DNA of 32,936 nucleotides from Candidatus Jettenia ecosi (GCA_005524015.1 SULG01000033.1:1-32936), one strand, 5' to 3'. Shown: positions 15,304 through 25,224, counted from the stretch's first letter. Translations and numbers: made by a program. The notes: a model not told the origin generated them from the sequence alone.

Positions 15304-17748
15304 TTAATGAATTCCTCCATGAGGAGAGCTATATGGTCTTCCATGTCCATGTGGACTGGCGCCCACAGGTTTTTCCTCAGGAATGATTTTTGCCGCTTCC
15401 ATAGATGCCTCATCCGCAGTCTCATGAATAACCGTGGTAAAATCCTCTTCTTTTTTTATGAGTTTAGCCACCAGATCATTAGGAACCACATAAATATAGT
15501 CTGAATCTTTACTCTTCATGTAATACCCATAAGCATCCTTCTTCTTACCAACCAAAAGCACAGCATCACTGTCTCCTAAACCAATCGTGATAGTCAACTG
15601 AGGTTTATCCAGAGAAAATGGTTTCAGGCTTGCCGTTTTATATTGCTCAATATAGCTACCTTTTAACTCCGAAAGGTTGCGAATGTAGTAATCTACTTCT
15701 CTTCCCTGTACATCCTTCTGCTCATTTTTCAACTTCCAGACATTGTTTGTTTTTTCTAGCTGAATAGCTTTGTCAGCGTAGTTAATAGTAAGCTTTTCTG
15801 CTGCTATCCTCTCGAAATTGAGTATTTTGGTAGGTACCAGTTCTGCATCAAAATTTCTAATTTTTGGCCAGGAAAGTTCGAATACAAGGTCGCTATCGCT
15901 AAACATGCCGTATGAGCTTACCTTGTCATCCTCCGTAACCTTCTTACCAACGAGCAGAGTTCTTGTCTCTATAGTTTTTTCTGCAGACTCTTTTTCCTTC
16001 GTTGCAAGCTGAGATTTTTCATCCATCTTTTTATCTGCCTCTTGAGGCATTGGTTCTGTAATCTTTTCATATGTCACGGAAACCTTGAGTTTGGGCTTAT
16101 CCAATCCAAAATTCTTCAGATCTTTCGGCGCCTTTATGACGTGCTTTTCTGCTTTTAAAAAGGAAAGATCCCAGATAATCTGATTAACTGCTTCCGTGTC
16201 TGCTGCCGTCTGTATAGGTTGAGAAAGTTCCCATACAACCTGACCTTCTGCATCCTTCTTGTTCGTTACATCGCAAACAAAGGTACGATTCGGTTTTTCA
16301 ATTACCAATTTTTTAACAAGATCCTTGTTAAAATCACTTACGAGTCTATCACGGAATGATAATAATGCATCTTCTATTTTATCGTAAAATTCTGCTGTAG
16401 GAACGGTATACACCGGTTCTTCTCCAACACGCTTCACGTAACATTTGTCACCTTCAGGCAGCTTTTTACCAACATAAAACTTGGCTAACTCCTTGTCTTC
16501 TTCTTTGGTAACAGAAATCTCAAAGACAGGATTTTTCAGACCGTACGGGGATAAATCAGCCGGTTTATCCGAAATAAAATCCTCAATTTCCAATGTCTTA
16601 ATTTTCTCAATAAAATTCTTAACCGTATCCTGGTCTGCGTAAAGGTTAACGGGCTTTATAAATACCCAATCTAAATCCAGGGATTTTTCAATGGCAATTA
16701 CATCAGAAGCTGTCTTGATCTCCAGTTTATTTATACCATACGTTCCGATGGAATCAAACCTGACAACCTTTTTATCTCTCAAGTCATTCGGCTTCCTGCT
16801 CAAATCTGCAAGTATGATATCTTTCAGGAAAAAGATGGTCGGCTCATCCATGCGTTTTGCATAGACCTTATTATCTAATAAATGGCCAAAGGAGACAGAT
16901 TGCGTAACGTCTTTTTCATTGATTGTGACCACATAACGTGGGTTATCCAGACCATATTTAGCCAAGTCAGTTGAATCTTCGGTAATAAAATCGGCACTTT
17001 CAATCTGTAAATTTTTGAGTTTACCAATAATATCTTTAATCTTCTCCAAATCCGCAAGGTCGCTAACCGGTTCAACAACCCGCCAGAAACTGCCCTTCTT
17101 ATTACAAACAATATTCGATTCGTTCGTTTTAATCTGTAAATTATCTACAGCTTCCTTATCAAAGGAAAACACCCATTTACTTCTTAAATCGAGAATATTC
17201 TTGCTAACCTTGTCACCAATAGACCCCGGCACGACAACAACTTCATCGCTGGTATCAAGCTTAAGGTATACATTGTCACCTGCAGCAAGTTTTTGGCCTA
17301 TAAACACCGTATATTTATCCTTTGGCCCGGTTACCTGTATCTTATCGCGTTTTGCCGGAATACCTGTATACATGATAAGGGAGGTCTTCGGAACATCTAA
17401 CCCATAATCTTTAAGATCAAACGGCTTGTCTCCTTCATCCTTGAAGGAACCTACCTTATTCATAAACTCAAACTCGGAAAGTATGCTATTTATTTCGGAG
17501 TTGTCTGCCCGGAGTTTCAAAGGCTCAACGATATGCCAGTAGTCATCTTCAGTCTTCTCCAAAAGAATCTTGCCACTCTCGTTATTTAATTCGATCTTTT
17601 TAATCATAGACGACTTGAAATCAGGAATCACCTTCTTTTGCAGTCTTTCCCATTCCTCCTGAGGTAGTTGTTTCTTCTCATACAGGAAGATATACGAGAT
17701 ACCAATAACTGCGACAACTAAAAGGATAATGGTTGTTTTAAGTTTCAT
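15304..17748 (-). CDS. DUF4340-type repeat protein, membrane-anchored, partner of GldG-like ABC system
   Basis: 814 residues. One N-terminal membrane anchor (about 5-24), then at least four tandem units of the DUF4340 type, each with a VEPV/KPVN-like strand, a YGLD/FGLD P turn (DYGLDVP, KYGLDNP, PYGLKNP, NFGLDKP) and a VGKK/IGQK strand. An insertion rich in Lys, Glu and Met lies at about 560-590. The C-terminus ends in a His/Gly/Pro-rich tail (ASPHGHGRPYSSPHGGIH). DUF4340 proteins are commonly encoded beside GldG-like ABC components; their function is unknown, though a periplasmic role in the export complex is likely. Here it lies 486 bp downstream of the gldG-like gene, with palindromic repeats between. 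Confidence 0.82.
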   Translation of the reverse strand: MKLKTTIILLVVAVIGISYIFLYEKKQLPQEEWERLQKKVIPDFKSSMIKKIELNNESGKILLEKTEDDYWHIVEPLKLRADNSEINSILSEFEFMNKVGSFKDEGDKPFDLKDYGLDVPKTSLIMYTGIPAKRDKIQVTGPKDKYTVFIGQKLAAGDNVYLKLDTSDEVVVVPGSIGDKVSKNILDLRSKWVFSFDKEAVDNLQIKTNESNIVCNKKGSFWRVVEPVSDLADLEKIKDIIGKLKNLQIESADFITEDSTDLAKYGLDNPRYVVTINEKDVTQSVSFGHLLDNKVYAKRMDEPTIFFLKDIILADLSRKPNDLRDKKVVRFDSIGTYGINKLEIKTASDVIAIEKSLDLDWVFIKPVNLYADQDTVKNFIEKIKTLEIEDFISDKPADLSPYGLKNPVFEISVTKEEDKELAKFYVGKKLPEGDKCYVKRVGEEPVYTVPTAEFYDKIEDALLSFRDRLVSDFNKDLVKKLVIEKPNRTFVCDVTNKKDAEGQVVWELSQPIQTAADTEAVNQIIWDLSFLKAEKHVIKAPKDLKNFGLDKPKLKVSVTYEKITEPMPQEADKKMDEKSQLATKEKESAEKTIETRTLLVGKKVTEDDKVSSYGMFSDSDLVFELSWPKIRNFDAELVPTKILNFERIAAEKLTINYADKAIQLEKTNNVWKLKNEQKDVQGREVDYYIRNLSELKGSYIEQYKTASLKPFSLDKPQLTITIGLGDSDAVLLVGKKKDAYGYYMKSKDSDYIYVVPNDLVAKLIKKEEDFTTVIHETADEASMEAAKIIPEEKPVGASPHGHGRPYSSPHGGIH

Positions 17749-18234
17749 AGCTTAATACTTTCCTCCGACGTAGAATAAATATCGTGAAATTGAAACACTA
17801 ATAAATCTCCATTGTTCTGTTTATAATATGTATCAACGAGACGCTTCACCTCATTCAGAATAACAATCATTGTCATTTCTGACAGTAAGATGGCAAAGAA
17901 TCTCAACGGTAAAGTTCCTTAAAATAGGCCGTTCGGTGACTTTTTTATAACACCGGCGTAGGGGCGAACCTTGTGTTCTCCCTTGTCCTGTATGATTCAA
18001 AACGTTTATATGTGTTTCCATTTGGGCGAACACAAGGTTCGCCCCTACAACAAAACATTGAATTTCCTATACATTAAATCAGGTTGTGTTTTAAAATCAG
18101 GTTGTGTTTTAAAGGCGCAACCCAACAACTTTTCTTTTTACCCACCCCTCTGCTCTCCCTGGAGGGGATTAAGGGGTGGGTTCATTCATTGCTGAGTGAA
18201 AAAAAATTGAATTTCTTACACATTAAAATATAAA
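17749..18234. other. Repeat-filled spacer between the gldG-like and DUF4340 genes
   Basis: The 486 bp contain an inverted repeat 17958-18048 (GTAGGGGCGAACC arms, copy 2 of the 13673-13765 family). Then come two tandem TCAGGTTGTGTTTTAAA units and a CCCACCCCTCTGC/AAGGGGTGGG palindrome (about 18144-18180) related to 12039-12105. No gene is supported. These insertions probably split a once continuous operon. Confidence 0.6.
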
Positions 18235-19935
18235 TTATCGGCGCCTCTTCCACCAGACAACACTACCAACAACAATAGGTATAAGGGGGATTCCGGCAAT
18301 TGATACCCAGAATATAACCTTCATCTGGATTGGATTAATCGTTGCCTTACGGAAATCCGGCGGCTTGGCAGAAATGCCTAATTGTGTTTCTTTCTTAGCC
18401 AGCCAGTTAACAGAATTACGGAACAGATCCATATTTCCCGGGTTTTCAACATATTCATTCGAGGCAAAATTCGTATCTCCAAAGACAACCAGTCGCGCGC
18501 CCTGTGGCTTAGCATTCGGATCGTTTGCCATTTGAGGATGTGATTGGGTTACGGCTTTCGGCAATTCTTTAACCTGGGAGGCAATTGCCAGAGAAACCGG
18601 ACCTTGCACATCAGTATCTATGTTGTACTCAGGTTTTTTCTGCCGTAAATCTGCAACATCAATCTCACCCCACGACCCTTCTGGCGCACGCATAAGCACA
18701 ACAGCCTGATACGGCATTTGGTCATTCGCGGGCGCTGCATCAACAACACATGAGCCGAAAAGAATCGTATTATAACTCTTCAGATCATCAGTAATGATAT
18801 GTTCTGCATATTCATCCTTACCGATATAGATTTCTGCAACGGTTTGAATACCAAAAAGAGGCATATTGACTTTGTTATATACAACAACATTATCACGCAC
18901 AGCAACGCCATATTCTGCCAAAAGGGTTTTAAACCCTGTGGGAGTATTTGGGTCAATACCAGGCTCTAACATAAGCAGGAGTTTACCCCTGCCCTCAAGA
19001 TAATTACGGATAATATTTAATTCCTCTGTCAGATAGGCCTTAGTTGGTCCTGCAACGATCAGCACATCGCAGTCATCCGGAATTTTTTTTGTGGTCAGAA
19101 TGTCGAGTGGGGCTATACGGCAATTATCACGTTTCAGAGCATTTGCAATCCCGGAAATTCCTGCACGGTCATAATCTTCAAAATGTCGTTCTCCGTGTCC
19201 TGTAACAAAGTAAACCGCCGTTTGCTTCTCCTGGGTAATATTCAGAATGGCTTCAGTAAAGGATTCCTCTCCTTTAAACTTAAACGGATATTGTCTTTCT
19301 ATAACCTCATTTTGTGGTACATGTTTACTGTACTCACCGCATTCAAATACTACGGTATTCATTTGAAGATCATCAATCTTCAGGCGTTTTGCCAATTCTT
19401 CAACTTTGGTGCGATTTCTTAAAGGATCAACGCTTTCTACCTTAATTTTATCTGAATGGTAAGCATACTCTTTCAGGATATCTACAATTTGTTCATAAAA
19501 CATCTCACCGGGATTAAAGAGGGTGGTAACAACAATAGGTTTATCAAGATTTTTCAGTATATTCTTCGTTTTTGGCGAGAGAGAATATTTGCCGGTAAGG
19601 GTGAGATCGAAACGCTCATAATGCCGGTTATTTAAAAACCCAACAACCGCAAAGATGCAAGCAGCAAAGATTGACATGACGGCAACGTTGGTACCAACGA
19701 GCGCTTTTCTCTTAGACGCCTCAGTGGAGAACCATTTGTTTCTGATAGCCGTAGCGATGCTAAACCCAATGATAACACCTCCGCCAATACCCATGGGTAT
19801 GAGAGAGGACAATCCCCAGGCATTCAGGATTCTCGATATACCAAAACCTGCTACGACGGCAATAATACCTGCCAGTATAATATATCCACTAAACTGATTA
19901 AACCAATCATCCCTTTTTTTGTTCAAAGTCCTCAT
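18235..19935 (-). CDS. GldG-like ABC transport auxiliary protein
   Basis: 566 residues from the ATG at 19935. This start overlaps the permease stop by ATGA and has AGGAG 6 bases upstream; an in-frame extension upstream would lie wholly inside the permease gene. N-terminal membrane segments occur at about 16-35, 41-60 and 75-95. A large extracytoplasmic domain of the GldG/ABC-auxiliary type follows (about 100-510), with LTGKYSLSPKTKNILKNL, VTGHGERH and GAR-LVVFGDTNFASN. One C-terminal membrane segment (about 535-560) ends in WWKRRR. GldG works with GldA and GldF in gliding bacteria, but homologous triads are widespread outside gliders, so gliding should not be assumed. Confidence 0.88.
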   Translation of the reverse strand: MRTLNKKRDDWFNQFSGYIILAGIIAVVAGFGISRILNAWGLSSLIPMGIGGGVIIGFSIATAIRNKWFSTEASKRKALVGTNVAVMSIFAACIFAVVGFLNNRHYERFDLTLTGKYSLSPKTKNILKNLDKPIVVTTLFNPGEMFYEQIVDILKEYAYHSDKIKVESVDPLRNRTKVEELAKRLKIDDLQMNTVVFECGEYSKHVPQNEVIERQYPFKFKGEESFTEAILNITQEKQTAVYFVTGHGERHFEDYDRAGISGIANALKRDNCRIAPLDILTTKKIPDDCDVLIVAGPTKAYLTEELNIIRNYLEGRGKLLLMLEPGIDPNTPTGFKTLLAEYGVAVRDNVVVYNKVNMPLFGIQTVAEIYIGKDEYAEHIITDDLKSYNTILFGSCVVDAAPANDQMPYQAVVLMRAPEGSWGEIDVADLRQKKPEYNIDTDVQGPVSLAIASQVKELPKAVTQSHPQMANDPNAKPQGARLVVFGDTNFASNEYVENPGNMDLFRNSVNWLAKKETQLGISAKPPDFRKATINPIQMKVIFWVSIAGIPLIPIVVGSVVWWKRRR

Positions 19936-20642
19936 CTCCATCTCCTGCTTTCGACAATACGTACAACAATAAATATGAGTAAAGCGGTAAAGCTGACATA
20001 ATAAACTACATCCCTGGTATCTACGATTCCTTTTGTAAACGTATCCCAATGATCATAGGTACCGATGTATCTCAAACCATCATAAAACCATCCCTCACTT
20101 CCGGAACTTGCCAGGCCAATGACCAGCAGTATAAGGAGCGCAACAATCCCTATAACGGCTGCAACAATCTGGTTTTTCGTAATAGCAGATACCAGCAGTC
20201 CGATAGATATAAAAAGTCCACCCATTAGGATCAGCCCAATGTAGCTGGCAATAATTGCACCATAATCAGGGGAGCCTACCCATGCCAGGAATATGATGTA
20301 AAAAGCGGTTGGGGCAATCATGATATTGTAGAGCGCCCAGGCTGATAAGAACTTTCCAAATACTACCTCAAAATCAGTAATAGGAGCTGTCATCAGAGGC
20401 TCAATAGTCCCTGTCTTGTTTTCTTCGGCTAATAATCTCATCGTGATAACAGGTGTCAGGATGGAAAGAATAAATTGTGTATAGGCGAAGCTGTATCGCA
20501 GCGTAGTTTCCTGCGTTATTCCAAGCATAATGGAAAAGAAATAACCAGAAAAGATCGTAAACACTGCAATTACAACGTATGCAATCGGCGATAGGAAGTA
20601 GGAATTAATCTCCCTTTGAAATATAGTACCTACACTTGTCAT
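19932..20642 (-). CDS. ABC-2 type permease, GldF-like
   Basis: 236 residues with six predicted membrane helices. The N-terminal REINSYFLSPIAYV and the LLAEENKTGTIEPLMTAPI region are characteristic of GldF/NosY-like ABC-2 permeases. Its ATG follows the ATPase stop with no gap, and its stop overlaps the gldG-like start by 4 bp, so the three genes are tightly coupled. The complex would sit in the inner membrane; its substrate is unknown. Confidence 0.9.
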   Translation of the reverse strand: MTSVGTIFQREINSYFLSPIAYVVIAVFTIFSGYFFSIMLGITQETTLRYSFAYTQFILSILTPVITMRLLAEENKTGTIEPLMTAPITDFEVVFGKFLSAWALYNIMIAPTAFYIIFLAWVGSPDYGAIIASYIGLILMGGLFISIGLLVSAITKNQIVAAVIGIVALLILLVIGLASSGSEGWFYDGLRYIGTYDHWDTFTKGIVDTRDVVYYVSFTALLIFIVVRIVESRRWR

Positions 20643-21587
20643 TTATAACGTTACCTCCTGTTCTTGCGTAGTAATCTGATGAAATATCTCTTCTAATGTA
20701 ATGGAAGCCTGTTTCATTTCGCGAATAATTCCGCCATTCTTCACGACCGATGAAAAGACATCTTCACGAACATCCACACCCTTTTCTGCCTCCAGTGTAT
20801 AATGATTAATAGCGCCATTGCCTTGCCATATAACCTTTTTTACCCCTTGTACTTCCGAAAAGGCATTTTTAATTTTTTCTCCATTTCCACGAATTTCTAA
20901 CGTAATATTGTTCCCGGCTCTTAGTTGGATAGCCAGGTTTGAGGGTGTATCCATAGCAACGATTTTACCCTTATTAATAATAATAACGCGGCCACAAAGC
21001 ATTTCAACTTCAGGAAGGATATGGGTAGAGAGTAAGATGGTATGTTTTTCACCTAATTCTTTTATCAGTTGCCTGACCTGCCGAATTTGATTCGGGTCAA
21101 GTCCAATTGTTGGTTCATCAAGGATCAGGATCTTTGGATCGTGAACAAGAGTATCAGCCAAACCGACCCTCTGGCGGTAACCTTTGGAAAGAGTTCCAAT
21201 AATCTGATTTTGCACATCGATAATCCTGCATTTTTCAATCGATTCATCAATCTTTTTCTTCCGTTCACGGTACGGCACCTTCTTCAGTTTTGCGCGAAAC
21301 GAAAGATACTCTTTCACCCGCATTTCAGGATACAAGGGCACATTTTCCGGCAAATATCCTATTTGCCTGCGCACCTGAACCGAATCCCGAAAGACATCGT
21401 AACCTTCAACCGTAACAGTTCCCGACGTCGCTGGCATATAGCAGGTCAATATGCGCATGGTTGTTGTCTTCCCTGCTCCGTTAGGTCCCAAGAGACCTAA
21501 AATCTCACCCTGGTTGACTTCAAATGAGATGTCGTCTACTGCATACACGTTTGCATAACGCTTTGCCAAATGGTCAACTTTAATCAT
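20643..21587 (-). CDS. ABC transporter ATP-binding protein, GldA-like
   Basis: 314 residues. Walker A GPNGAGKTTT, signature LSKGYRQRV, Walker B LILDEPTIGLDP and the H-loop STH are all intact. A C-terminal regulatory extension (about 220-314) is typical of GldA/CcmA/NodI-type ATPases. First gene of the ATPase-permease-GldG set. The 355 bp upstream (21588-21942) contain no gene; a possible promoter on the minus strand (TTGAAA at 21647-21642 and TATAGG at 21622-21617, 19-bp spacer) is weak. The ribosome binding site AAGGGAG is rather far (12 bases) from the ATG. Confidence 0.92.
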   Translation of the reverse strand: MIKVDHLAKRYANVYAVDDISFEVNQGEILGLLGPNGAGKTTTMRILTCYMPATSGTVTVEGYDVFRDSVQVRRQIGYLPENVPLYPEMRVKEYLSFRAKLKKVPYRERKKKIDESIEKCRIIDVQNQIIGTLSKGYRQRVGLADTLVHDPKILILDEPTIGLDPNQIRQVRQLIKELGEKHTILLSTHILPEVEMLCGRVIIINKGKIVAMDTPSNLAIQLRAGNNITLEIRGNGEKIKNAFSEVQGVKKVIWQGNGAINHYTLEAEKGVDVREDVFSSVVKNGGIIREMKQASITLEEIFHQITTQEQEVTL

Positions 21588-21942
21588 AATTACAAAATTC
21601 TCCCTTGTTTTAGTATCCTATAAAAACTTTTTCTCAGTAATTTTCAATCAGTCCTTTACTATAAATATTTATGAGATATTTGGTTTATGGAATTACCACC
21701 TTATGAATTACAACGAGGAAACATACACATATTTTATGTTAATGAATTTAAAATAGGGAATTAAACTTCTGTGTATTGTGGTGTAATAGTTTGGGCAGGT
21801 AAATTTATGATGTATTCTAAACAGATTAGGATTTTTTCCTAACTACAATACCACGTATTTGTGTAATTTATCCCCTCGCATAATAAATTGTTTAGAAGAA
21901 ACGACACATGATACTACTTTTATTGTTGTAGTGTAGTTACCA
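21588..21942. other. Gene-free AT-rich spacer
   Basis: 355 bp between the ABC operon and rpoZ. Unlike most spacers here it shows no strong palindromic repeat. It probably carries the ABC operon promoter and the 3' end of the rpoZ transcript. Confidence 0.4.
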
Positions 21943-22209
21943 TCAAACTTCTGATTTCTCAGGAGTTCCTAAGAGTTTTTCAATCTTCTTTTGTTCTGAA
22001 ACCTGAGGTGGCGGCGCGCCCCCTTCGTTGAGCCTAATCTTTCCTTGCATCAATTCTAAAAACGCAATCTGCACAGGATCATCGATATTTGTTTCAATTA
22101 ATATCGGAGCTTTTTTTACAATTTGCCTCGACCGGCTTATAATCAATGCGGTAAGCCGTAACGAACCACCGACCTGTTTCGCTAAATTATCAATATATTT
22201 ATAGTTCAC
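21943..22209 (-). CDS. rpoZ: DNA-directed RNA polymerase omega subunit
   Basis: 88 residues. The segment VGGSLRLTALIISRSRQIVKKAP matches the conserved omega motif (normally R-F-x-L-T-x-x-x-x-x-R-x-x-x-L/I), followed by an acidic segment and IAFLELMQGKI. The start is GTG at 22209, preceded by AAAGGTG. It is divergent from cysK across a 244-bp AT-rich spacer with long A/T runs. Omega aids RNA polymerase assembly. Assignment rests on the N-terminal motif; the C-terminal part is variable in the family. Confidence 0.82.
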   Translation of the reverse strand: MNYKYIDNLAKQVGGSLRLTALIISRSRQIVKKAPILIETNIDDPVQIAFLELMQGKIRLNEGGAPPPQVSEQKKIEKLLGTPEKSEV

Positions 22210-22453
22210 AATAACACCTTTAATAAGATATATGTTCCAAAAAATATATACAATTGTAAATTTTTTTTACCTCTTAGCACAGACAACAATATTACCTAAA
22301 ACCATATATACTATAGACAATTTTTTTTTGTCAAGGAAAAACAAGGCGCTAAAAATCTCTTGAGAAATAACCTCTGACTAGGTATCATAGTTGCTTTGTA
22401 TCCTTAATTAATTAAGACATTTGCTTTACAGAGAATTTAATTAAGAGGAATAT

Positions 22454-23383
22454 ATGGCAAAAATATATGAAGACATCACCAAAACAATTGGCAATACACC
22501 CTTGGTCAGATTAAACAATATTACTAAGGGATTGGAATCAACGGTTGTAGCTAAATTGGAATCATTCAACCCTATGGCCAGTGTAAAAGACCGTATCGGG
22601 ATTGCTATGCTAGAAGCAGCAGAAAAAGCAGGGCTCCTTAAGAAGGATACAATTATCATAGAACCTACTTCGGGCAATACGGGTATAGCTTTAGCCTTCG
22701 TAGCCGCTGCAAGAGGCTATAAGCTGATTTTAACCATGCCGGATACCATGAGTATAGAGCGGCGGTCGGTACTGAAGGCATTTGGCGCGGAAATAGTGTT
22801 AACGCCAGGAGCTGAGGGGATGAAGGGCGCTGTCAGTAAGGCAGAAGAATTGGTAAAAGATACCCCGAACTCTTTTATGCCGCAGCAATTTAAAAATCCG
22901 GCTAACCCGGAAATTCACAGAAAGACAACAGCGGAAGAAATATGGAATGATACTGATGGCAAGATTGATATCTTTGTGGGTGGTGTAGGGACAGGTGGAA
23001 CAATTACCGGGGTCGGAGAGATTATTAAGAAACGGAAACCTTCATTGAAAGTAATCGCCGTCGAACCTACTGATTCAGCAGTGCTCTCGGGCGGAAAGCC
23101 AGGCCCGCATAAAATTCAGGGGCTTGGCGCAGGGTTTATACCTGAAATCCTCGACAGAAAAGTAATCGATGAAATTATCACGGTCAAAAACGAGGAGGCA
23201 TTTGCTCTGGCCCGTCAACTCGCACGAGAGGAAGGAATTTTAGTAGGTATCTCTTCCGGAGCCGCCGCCCATGCAGCATTACAGGTAGCAGCAAGACCTG
23301 AAAATAAAGGAAAACTAATGGTTGTCGTGTTTCCTGACACCGGTGAGAGATATTTATCTACCGTTTTGTTCAAGGAATTTTAA
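22454..23383 (+). CDS. cysK: Cysteine synthase A (O-acetylserine sulfhydrylase)
   Basis: 309 residues, full length. The PLP lysine is K45 in SVKDR, the substrate loop is PTSGNTG (about 70-77), and the phosphate-binding [11 protein letters not shown] lies at about 176-186; the C-terminal [10 protein letters not shown] and [11 protein letters not shown] are also canonical. It makes cysteine from O-acetylserine and sulfide. RBS AAGAGGA. Its stop overlaps the cysE start (TAATG), so the two steps of cysteine synthesis are translationally coupled. Confidence 0.96.
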   Translation: MAKIYEDITKTIGNTPLVRLNNITKGLESTVVAKLESFNPMASVKDRIGIAMLEAAEKAGLLKKDTIIIEPTSGNTGIALAFVAAARGYKLILTMPDTMSIERRSVLKAFGAEIVLTPGAEGMKGAVSKAEELVKDTPNSFMPQQFKNPANPEIHRKTTAEEIWNDTDGKIDIFVGGVGTGGTITGVGEIIKKRKPSLKVIAVEPTDSAVLSGGKPGPHKIQGLGAGFIPEILDRKVIDEIITVKNEEAFALARQLAREEGILVGISSGAAAHAALQVAARPENKGKLMVVVFPDTGERYLSTVLFKEF

Positions 23384-24117
23384 TGTTCAATCGCATGAGA
23401 GAGGACATTAATGCTGCCTTCCAAAATGATCCGGCCGCAAGAAGCAAGCTTGAAGTAGTTTTATGCTACCCAGGTGTGCATGCCTTATGGCTGTATCGAA
23501 TATCGCATTATCTTTGGAAAAAAAAATGGATTGTATTATCCCGTTTTATCTCCCATATCAGCAGATTCTTAACAGGAGTTGAAATACACCCGGCCGCTAC
23601 AATCGGACACGGTGTATTTATCGATCACGGTATGGGTGTGGTTATTGGTGAAACTGCAGTAGTTGGAGATGGATGTCTTATCTATAAAGGAGTTGTCCTC
23701 GGAGGTACAACTACGGAAAGGACAAAAAGACATCCGGAACTGGGGAAAAAAGTTATCGTAGGCTCAAATGCGTGTATATTGGGCAATATAACGGTGGGAG
23801 ATCATGTACGTATCGGATCAGGCTCTGTTGTTGTTAAAAATGTGCCACCATATGCAACTGTGGTTGGAGTGCCAGGGAGAATTATTGAACAGAAAAAGAA
23901 AGAACATGATGCAGCATTAGACCATGGACAATTGCCAGACCCTATCGCCGAGGCGCTTAAAATCGTACTGGTTGAAAACCGCAAGCTCAAAGAGCGGATA
24001 AAAAAACTGGAAGAAAATTTACATATTTCGACAAAAGAAGACGATTACGTTTCTGAAACAGAATCAAAACTGATGACTATATTTATGAAAAATTATAAAG
24101 ATGGGGAAGGAATATAA
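23383..24117 (+). CDS. cysE: Serine O-acetyltransferase (EpsC/CysE type)
   Basis: 244 residues. The short N-terminal helical domain ([19 protein letters not shown]) is followed by a left-handed beta-helix of hexapeptide repeats (about 65-165) with the catalytic H-x-G-D-like segments [14 protein letters not shown] and GGTT. A C-terminal helix (about 195-225, [15 protein letters not shown]) probably forms a coiled coil and goes beyond the usual EpsC length. It acetylates serine for CysK. The gene overlaps cysK by 1 bp. Confidence 0.94.
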   Translation: MFNRMREDINAAFQNDPAARSKLEVVLCYPGVHALWLYRISHYLWKKKWIVLSRFISHISRFLTGVEIHPAATIGHGVFIDHGMGVVIGETAVVGDGCLIYKGVVLGGTTTERTKRHPELGKKVIVGSNACILGNITVGDHVRIGSGSVVVKNVPPYATVVGVPGRIIEQKKKEHDAALDHGQLPDPIAEALKIVLVENRKLKERIKKLEENLHISTKEDDYVSETESKLMTIFMKNYKDGEGI

Positions 24118-24176
24118 TATGCTACCCGTTCAATCTTGATAATTCTGTAACAAAAAATTACGATAAGGATATGCCT

Positions 24177-24413
24177 ATGTCAATCAAAGGATATGTAGAT
24201 TATAAACGGCGGGAATTCTGTAATGATATAAAATGTTCAGTGCAAATGGACCTGAATGCACAAAAGGAAGGTTCTTCTGAATATGAAAAGATCAGAGATC
24301 TTTGTAAAACACATTGCAAATATACCACCTATCAGTTTCATCATTGGCTGATCGGAAAAGGATATTTAATTGTGAGACCTGAAAAGTCACATAAAAATTG
24401 TTCACACTGTTAA
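24177..24413 (+). CDS. Small Cys-rich protein of unknown function
   Basis: 78 residues from ATG 24177, chosen because AAGGAT lies 6 bases before it; ATG 24171 would abut that site. Six or more Cys occur in pairs: C15 and C20 (CNDIKC), then CKTHC, then a C-terminal NCSHC, with HH in YQFHHW. This spacing suggests a Zn or Fe-S site. No signal peptide or membrane segment. The gene lies 59 bp after cysE and 16 bp before the aldolase gene, on the same strand, so it is probably co-transcribed with them. I do not recognise a characterised family, although the sequence looks well structured and conserved rather than random. Confidence 0.75.
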   Translation: MSIKGYVDYKRREFCNDIKCSVQMDLNAQKEGSSEYEKIRDLCKTHCKYTTYQFHHWLIGKGYLIVRPEKSHKNCSHC

Positions 24414-24429
24414 AGGGAGGAATGAAACA

Positions 24430-25224
24430 ATGCCTTGGGGAATGAAGAATCGTTTATCTCAACTTATAAAACCAAACGGCCGATGTATGTTTTTACCAAT
24501 TGACCATGGATATTTCCAGGGTCCCACTACTAACCTGGAAAAGCCGGGCAATACTATTCAACCCATTCTTGAATATAGCGATGCCCTTTTTTGTACCCGC
24601 GGGGTATTACGTTCGTGCATAGATCCGGTAAATAGCAAACCCATTATCCTTAGAGTTTCCGGATGCACAAGTATGGTTGGTGAAGACCTGGCGAACGAAA
24701 GTCTTACCACTTCCATAGAAGAGGCTGTTCGTTTAAACGCCTCTGGTTTAGGTATTTCCGTCTTTATCGGCAGTAAATATGAACACCAAACCCTGTTAAA
24801 TCTATCAACATTAGTAAACGAAGCGGAAAGGTATGGTATTCCCGTAATGGCAGTTACGGCTGTTGGAAGGGAAATGGAAAAACGTGACGCCCGTTACCTC
24901 GCGCTCTGTTGCCGTATTGCAGCAGAATTGGGCGCCCGGGTCGTAAAAACTTACTGGTGCGAGAATTTTGAAAAAGTCACGAATGGATGCCCTGTTCCTG
25001 TCGTCATGGCAGGTGGACCGAAGGTAAACTCAGACCTTGAGGTATTTGAGTTTGTTCATGATGGAATGCAAAAGGGAGCTATTGGTGTAAATTTAGGAAG
25101 GAATATCTGGCAAAATGAGCACCCCGTAGCCATGATCAAGGCTTTACGCGCTATCATCCACGAGGATGCAACGGCGAAACAAGCAAATGACATCTTTAAC
25201 GCAGAGAAGAATAAAAAGAAATAG
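24430..25224 (+). CDS. DhnA/LsrF-type class I aldolase family protein
   Basis: 264 residues, a TIM-barrel of the DhnA-like fructose-bisphosphate aldolase / LsrF / archaeal-type ADH-synthase group. Characteristic parts are FLPIDHGYFQGP (about 20-31), the Schiff-base Lys K173 in ARVVKTYWCENF, PVVMAGGPK and the phosphate site GAIGVNLGRNIWQ. RBS GGGAGGA. Possible substrates are sugar phosphates or the LsrF thiolase substrate; the ADH-synthase branch makes an aromatic precursor. Sequence alone does not decide. It is the last gene of the cysK-cysE-small-protein run, and no lsr genes are nearby. Confidence 0.82.
   Translation: MPWGMKNRLSQLIKPNGRCMFLPIDHGYFQGPTTNLEKPGNTIQPILEYSDALFCTRGVLRSCIDPVNSKPIILRVSGCTSMVGEDLANESLTTSIEEAVRLNASGLGISVFIGSKYEHQTLLNLSTLVNEAERYGIPVMAVTAVGREMEKRDARYLALCCRIAAELGARVVKTYWCENFEKVTNGCPVPVVMAGGPKVNSDLEVFEFVHDGMQKGAIGVNLGRNIWQNEHPVAMIKALRAIIHEDATAKQANDIFNAEKNKKK

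Noticed and set aside
19936-20049. 38-residue N-terminal extension of the GldG-like protein
   Set aside because: Lies entirely within the permease gene; ATGA overlap at 19932-19935 with AGGAG is the natural start.
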